Of a stretch of DNA of 64,000 bases, positions 59,252 to 64,000 are shown in pieces. Location of the stretch: the NCBI RefSeq assembly GCF_007655135.1, contig NC_045129.1:8432001-8496000 (forward strand). Direction: 5' to 3'. The notes below the pieces were generated by a model. It did no database searches and was not told the DNA's origin. It saw only the letters and a list, made by a program, of their open reading frames with translations. This DNA is from Punica granatum. Lineage: Eukaryota > Streptophyta > Magnoliopsida > Myrtales > Lythraceae. Within the stretch, counting starts at the first letter, position 1. Each line of letters begins with the position of its first letter. The position numbers and the translations under genes are program-made.

Positions 59252-59559
59252 CTTTGTTTGGTTTTACAATTTATTTTTAACTTTACTCTACTTATTTTTA
59301 ATTCAACAACACAATTATTATTTTTCCCTTTTTCAATTTTTTTAATCATTCAATTCATTTTTTAATACTAAATTACCTCAACTATTCATTACTTTTTTCA
59401 CAATTCAACAACACAATCATTACTTTCTCTCAACTATTCATTATTTGTTCACATTTTTTCTCCTAATTTAATAACACAATCATTACAACCCAATTAATTT
59501 ATATATATTCAAAGTTAAAATAGAGTTGAGTTAAAACTCAACTCAAATGCCAAACAAAG
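59252..59559. mobile_element. MITE nested in the foldback loop
   Basis: Left end CTTTGTTTGGTTTTACAATT; right end, reverse complemented, TCTTTGTTTGGCATTTGAGT. The shared CTTTGTTTGG and the interior CAACACAATCATTAC repeats (three times) suggest a short hAT- or Harbinger-type MITE. Confidence 0.6.
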
Positions 59560-59623
59560 AATAAGAATCAAACATATATAACTCAACTCAAATGCCAAAC
59601 AAAGAATAAGAATCAAACATATA
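59536..59623 (+). repeat. 45-bp tandem duplication
   Basis: ACTCAACTCAAATGCCAAAC to CAAACATATAT at 59536-59580 is repeated exactly at 59581-59623. The duplication includes the right MITE end and flanking sequence. Confidence 0.9.
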
Positions 59624-60602
59624 TTGAATGGCTTTTTGAGTTTTCATATTTTCTTTTTCTTTTTTTAATTATTTTTGGAATTCTATTTTAGTTATTTTAG
59701 GAATTCTTAAAATGTTAAGGCCTAAGTCTTTCTTTCCTTTATAAGTCAAACATATCAAGAATTCTTAAAATTTGCGTCCAATGTAGCTAAACCTGATTAA
59801 ATTTTTTCTACATTTTAATGCTTGTAAAAAGAATTCGATTAATTGATTTACCTAATTGTAAAATTGTAATGTTCGGTAAACAAGACATATGAATGTCTTT
59901 AAATGTACGAAAATCGACCTCAATTTACATTTGATATTTAAGAATTGAGTACAATGTAGCTGAACCAATTAATTTTTATCTAGGTTTCAATGTATTTAAA
60001 AAATAAGGTTAACCGGCTAACCGAACAAGAAAACAGTTACATTTATAAGTAAGTAGGATATAAGAGTATCTTTTAGGGTATTTTTAGAATTGTTAAAAAA
60101 ATAATAATTGAATTGAAAAGAATTTTATACATGCAAGTCTAAATTGGAAATTATTTTCAAAAGAGATCTAGTTTGGGAATAAGTTCTAGAAAGAAGTCTA
60201 TTTAGGGGAAAAACTCATAAAATTGTGCCAACACCCTGTTTATATTTAATCACGGACATATATTGATATATGTGATAGGCATTATTCCGGTGATCAATTG
60301 CAGAACAACAGTAATCAAATCTTCCATCTCTCAATGAAATCATGTGGATATCACACAAATTAAAAGTACATCTCTCAATCGAATCATGTGATATTGATTA
60401 ATTAAGTCCAAATATAAGTTATATAACTATGGTGATCTCGACATCTTTGCCTATCCAAAATCTACAGTTTGTATCAGTTTTAATTCAAATTGAAAACAAA
60501 GTAAAGGCGAGAAGAATAAAAATGTCTAGCTGTACTGATGGGAGCATATACCTAACTTCCATAAATGCGACCACGTTAAAACGAGAGCTTGATATGAATC
60601 GA

Positions 60603-60765
60603 TATTTAGTGTAATACAGTAGCGCACGTCCTCGCCTGATAATCAAGATATTTCGGATTCGATACTCAATGGGATTACTCGTGCCCTTATATTAACTATT
60701 AGGATTTTTATTTTATTGTACTAGGCTTACGGGCCTCCCTTGTAACCAGAAGAAAAAAATGAACT
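60603..60765 (+). mobile_element. tRNA-derived SINE-like repeat, plus-strand copy
   Basis: In plus orientation: AGTGTAATACAGTAGCGCAC (A-box-like), TTTCGGATTCGATACTCAAT (B-box-like), GGATTTTTATTTTATTGTAC and ACGGGCCTCCCTTGTAACC. This copy shows most clearly that the dispersed family has a tRNA-like head and AT-rich body. Confidence 0.6.
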
Positions 60766-62204
60766 GATATTTGAGAGAAAATGGTGCAATATAGTGACAT
60801 ATGTCATTGTATGGAATCAAGAGATCATATATTTTTCTGTCAATAAATAAGCGACTTATAGTATAGTGGTACTCAGTCTTGACGTGAAACTAAAGATTTT
60901 AAGTTCAGATCTCAAGATCTTCAGTATCCCTTTATTACAAGAGAGATCTATGAGTTGAAAACTTATCGTTTGAGAAGAGCCCGTGAAAGAGCCCCTTAGT
61001 CCATATGAAACGGTCCCTTGGAACGGTATGCTCAATGAGAACCCGACAGTGGAAAGACTCCTTGAAGCCCAATGAAGGACTCATGACCATCATAGAATAA
61101 TTAGCATTTTTTATTTTGTTTACCGGCCTAATAATAATCGTTATTCGTGTATTGAAGAGCTCGAGTCGATTATTATTATCCACGATAATTAAAAGGAAAA
61201 AAAGAAAAAGCAAAATGTACTATTACAACTATTCGTGTGTTATCAATATATTAAAAGGATTAGAAAACTATTCTAGTCCTTTTTCATTTTTTTGGTAGTT
61301 TAACGAGGCCAGAACTGAATACAAAGAAAAGAAAAACTACGAGCTACGTAGACGTGGTAATTCTAGTCCGTTTTCTGATGTATTTGGAAATGGACACTAC
61401 TATTAATACATTTGCTTTCCTAAGATAAAATTGTCCATTCTACAAGTACTGTGTGCGATCCTCCCAAGACTTCGATAATAACCAACATCAGACACGGCCT
61501 TTCGTGGTCCATTTAACTCTTGATATACTCTTTAGAAAGCAAACACATCCGCTCTCCTACAGCCATGGAAACCATCTAAGAGATCTCTCTTGTTTTCTAC
61601 TTGGGTCGTACTTATGGGCTCAATCCACATTAAGTACGTACAATGACTATCTAACCGATTAAATTTTTCATTGGCCTTTTAATTGCCGCAATTTGAACCA
61701 TTGCTTCTTTCGTCTCCTTTTCCGTCTTGTAGAGGGATGAACCGGTGTTCCTCGATGCCTGCATTTGCTTGATTGCTTAAATGCCTCAGGGAGATATAGT
61801 TATTACTATATCTATCTCCTCCCCTATGTATTGGAAAACACTATGATCGGCAACTTTTGGAATGCTCTATTATTATTATTATTATTATTGTTATTGTTAT
61901 TGTTATTTTTTTTGCTCTGTTTTGGGTGAAAGAGAGACCCCGTTAATGTGTACATACACTTTGCCAACAATTCACTGGTTTGATAGGACAAATAGATAAA
62001 CTCATAAACAAGAAGAAGAAGATAGAAATCGACCGTACAATGCAAGACAGCTCGACCAGCTTATTATACTAGCATAATCCTAGGAAATCCAAGCTTAAGC
62101 AAGACAGGCGTGATCTCGCTCGTACATTGAAGAGGACGGTAAGATTGAACATACAAATGCTACAGGTTAAGATCCCAAGTGTGAGAATAAGATTATCGAG
62201 TTTG
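60766..62204. other. Spacer downstream of UGT91 copy 3
   Basis: A further SINE-like piece at 60855-60955 (TATAGTATAGTGGTACTCAG). An ATT/GTT trinucleotide microsatellite is at 61868-61911. No gene recognised. Confidence 0.5.
61868..61911. repeat. ATT/GTT trinucleotide microsatellite
   Basis: About six ATT units then a mixed ATTGTT array, ending in a T run. Confidence 0.9.
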
Positions 62205-63629
62205 CTATGTAGAATGAATCTTGGCGACAGGTCGGTTTGCTTTCAAATGATTCAGTAAATTATCTATGTAACGGTTTTGAATATCCATGTTTCCATAAGC
62301 ACTTCTCATCTCCTTCACCTTCTCTCGGTAAACCTTTCCTTCCTCCTCTACCATCACCAGCCTCAACGATTGCGCTACGGAGTCGCTCGTGAATGACCCG
62401 TCCGACTCGTTCCTTAGGATCGGGTGCCCCATCTGCTTCTCCTCCAAAAGGCGAGCATTCAACGCCTGATCCGATAAGAGCGGGAACATTATAAGAGGTT
62501 TCCCGAGGCTCATCGCCTCCACAACTGAGGTACCCCCACAATGGCTCAGGAACCCGCCCACCGAGTCGTGCGCCAGTACCTTGAGCTGAGGTGCCCAGCT
62601 CGTCCACACGAGTCCCCGGCCTTTGACCCTCTCCATGAATCCATCTGGAAGTTCGACCCGATCTACATCGGATGACCCAAGTTGGGTCTTAAGGACCCAG
62701 AAGAACGGTAACCTGGATTTCTCCAGCCCGAGAGCGATCTGAGTCAGTTCGACTTGGGTCGGTTTCGACTCGGTTCCGAATGCAATGTAAACGACGGAGC
62801 CCCTCTCTTTTGAGTCGAGCCACTCGTTTATCCATTGCCACTCATCAGTCTCCTTGCTGTGACCATAATCTCCCTGTCCCGGGGGCAACTGACCCACCGG
62901 CAAGACAGGTTTCGGAATGAGGTCCCCGAGGAGCTTGAGCCACTCAGGCTGGACCTCGTAGCTACTCCTGACCATTATGAGGTCCGCGCTCTCCTGCCCT
63001 GCTCCAAACCGATAAATGTCGGTCACACCCGAAGCATTCCCATCAAAGGAGTCGAAGATCCTCTTTATCTCGAAAAGTCGAAACGCGAGGCTCGTCTGGA
63101 ATGGGATCCACTTGGGAGCGACCGTGTAGTCCTCGGGTGCCTTCCGGTAGTCCCCTCCCATGAGGGACCATGTGGGCCCCATGAAGGCCAAGCTCGACGC
63201 GAAGAAGATACTGAACTGGGCACTCTTGATGCTCAGTTCGCGGGCGATGGGTCCGATCCAGTAAGCGGCGAAGTCGTAGATTATCCAGTCTGCGTCGGAC
63301 GACTTGAGGAACTTGGCCACGGGATCGAGGAGCTTGTCGTGTGCTATCTTTAAGTACTGGATCTTGTCATAGGGCAAGTCACTGGTAGCCTCAGCAGTTT
63401 CGGGCAGGTTCTCCACGGCAGGAAGCGGAATTTTCACGTATTCAACCAGGGCTACGAGGTCCAGGGGGATTCCCGGAAGCCGATCGATGTTTCGTGGGGT
63501 CGAAAGGAAAGAGACACGGTGACCCTTTCTCCCGAAATGCTTGGTGAGCTCCAAGTATGGGATCATGTGGCCAAAAGCCAGCCATGGAAACATCACTATG
63601 TGGAGCTTATCATCAGCTGTATCGGCCAT
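62205..63629 (-). CDS. UGT91-type glycosyltransferase, copy 3
   Basis: Single-exon ORF of 474 residues starting MADTADDKLHIVMFPWLAFG and ending KANRPVAKIHST, full length for group A. Catalytic His in FGHMIPYLEL, partner Asp probably in IIYDFAAYW. The PSPG box reads WAPQLKVLAHDSVGGFLSHC, GGTSVVEAMSLGKPLIMFPL then LSDQ. Here the highly conserved Trp at box position 22 (HCGW) is Gly. That residue stacks near the UDP-sugar and helps decide donor sugar, so this copy may have changed donor use or be impaired; the frame is intact. Of the three copies this one has the most canonical HC and GKP parts of the box. Same orientation and similar spacing as the others, so it belongs to a tandem array that may continue beyond the window. 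Confidence 0.93.
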   Translation of the reverse strand: MADTADDKLHIVMFPWLAFGHMIPYLELTKHFGRKGHRVSFLSTPRNIDRLPGIPLDLVALVEYVKIPLPAVENLPETAEATSDLPYDKIQYLKIAHDKLLDPVAKFLKSSDADWIIYDFAAYWIGPIARELSIKSAQFSIFFASSLAFMGPTWSLMGGDYRKAPEDYTVAPKWIPFQTSLAFRLFEIKRIFDSFDGNASGVTDIYRFGAGQESADLIMVRSSYEVQPEWLKLLGDLIPKPVLPVGQLPPGQGDYGHSKETDEWQWINEWLDSKERGSVVYIAFGTESKPTQVELTQIALGLEKSRLPFFWVLKTQLGSSDVDRVELPDGFMERVKGRGLVWTSWAPQLKVLAHDSVGGFLSHCGGTSVVEAMSLGKPLIMFPLLSDQALNARLLEEKQMGHPILRNESDGSFTSDSVAQSLRLVMVEEEGKVYREKVKEMRSAYGNMDIQNRYIDNLLNHLKANRPVAKIHST

Positions 63630-63722
63630 GGCAATCTAGATGGGGGTAGAGAAAGAGATAAAGCAAGAGCGATAATGGCAATCACATGTGCATGACACTG
63701 CGTACTCTGCACTTAGAAGGCC

Positions 63723-63730
63723 CCATATAT
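63723..63730 (-). promoter_or_regulatory. Possible TATA box of UGT91 copy 3
   Basis: ATATATGG on the minus strand, about 94-101 bases upstream of the ATG. Confidence 0.35.
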
Positions 63731-63883
63731 CGGAAAAAGTCGGACATTTAACGCGCGTACCACCACGCAATATCATAAGCCAATCAGGGTCATCATTTTG
63801 AGTTTTTAATATTATCACAAAAAAAAAAATTCATTGTCAACAAAAATAAAATTATTTATGTATATAAAACTACATATATATGC

Positions 63884-63950
63884 TAGTTTCACGGGACCTA
63901 CGGAAGCGTAAAAGGAATAGGAATTCAAAATTTTCCTACCCGTGAAACTA
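63884..63950. repeat. Perfect 12-bp inverted repeat
   Basis: TAGTTTCACGGG at 63884-63895 and CCCGTGAAACTA at 63939-63950, separated by 43 nt. Could be a small hairpin or the edge of an element cut by the window end. Confidence 0.8.
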
Positions 63951-64000
63951 AATCCCAAGACCCACTAGTAGAATGGGAATAGATAAAATATACCTGGAAT

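Larger units (their letters stand above)
58785..60232. mobile_element. Second large foldback element, about 1.45 kb, with nested MITE
   Basis: Left arm about 58785-59240 and right arm about 59770-60232 are inverted copies. Paired blocks: CCTAAATAGACTTCTTT near 58819 with AAAGAAGTCTATTTAGG near 60191; GAAAATAATTTCCAAT near 58866 with ATTGGAAATTATTTTC near 60145; AATTCTTTTCAATTCAAT near 58900 with ATTGAATTGAAAAGAATT near 60107; a GGTTCAGCTAC block near 59055 with the matching TGTAGCTGAACC near 59955. The ends read like GTTGGCACAATTTTATGAGT (right end reversed). Centre contains a separate MITE (59252-59559). No coding capacity. Confidence 0.75.

Noticed and set aside
62835..63353. 172-codon plus-strand frame opposite UGT91 copy 3 (similarly 52224-52643)
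   Set aside because: Antisense shadows of conserved GC-rich UGT coding sequence; the same shadow appears in both paralogs.

Overview
The window looks like nuclear DNA of a core eudicot plant. Support comes from GT-AG introns with plant protein families, AT-rich gene-poor spacers, telomere-type AAACCCTA motifs, and the class of transposons present (short-LTR Ty1/copia, TRIM, PIF/Harbinger, hAT and MULE-like MITEs, tRNA-derived SINEs). I cannot name the species. There is one 100-base gap of Ns at 20993-21092.

Layout. 1-2215 (+) is the 3' half of a nucleobase-ascorbate transporter (NAT11/12 type), cut by the left edge. 2.2-22.3 kb is repeat-dominated: a 1.6-kb foldback element (3.25-4.82 kb), a decayed 3.05-kb Ty1/copia element with 119-bp LTRs and a matching 5-bp target duplication (5651-8698), two very long G homopolymers (8.76 and 9.0 kb), an element with hAT-like ends (11.56-13.01 kb), a 250-bp duplication (14.66/15.01 kb) and a PIF/Harbinger element with both ORFs riddled with stops (18.23-20.99 kb). 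At 22.48-23.57 kb (-) lie the first two coding exons of a receptor-like cytoplasmic kinase (class VI type) whose kinase domain is not found. 24-34.4 kb is again non-coding, with SINEs, a 206-bp hAT MITE with a perfect 8-bp target duplication and a MULE-like foldback. 34.64-37.46 kb (+) is an intact six-exon gene for a 597-residue histone-fold, Gln-rich nuclear protein of transcription-coactivator type.

41.8-63.6 kb holds a UDP-glycosyltransferase (UGT) cluster, all on the minus strand: three single-exon UGT91-type (group A) genes at 41.8-43.2, 51.5-52.9 and 62.2-63.6 kb, roughly 10 kb apart, with a three-exon UGT709-type gene (44.8-46.7 kb) between the first and second. The first UGT91 copy has a one-base frameshift near its end and the UGT709 gene has a frameshift at the conserved FLWV.RP segment. 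The two uninterrupted UGT91 copies carry unusual substitutions inside the donor-binding PSPG box (His10 to Asn in one, Trp22 to Gly in the other). Between them are a 585-bp TRIM with perfect 5-bp target duplication, a GC-rich minisatellite and a second large foldback element.

I found no clearly novel biological system. The most interesting items are the decaying and diverging UGT array, the orphaned kinase exons with a MITE 12 bp from a splice acceptor, and several structurally complete non-autonomous transposons that can be delimited to the base.
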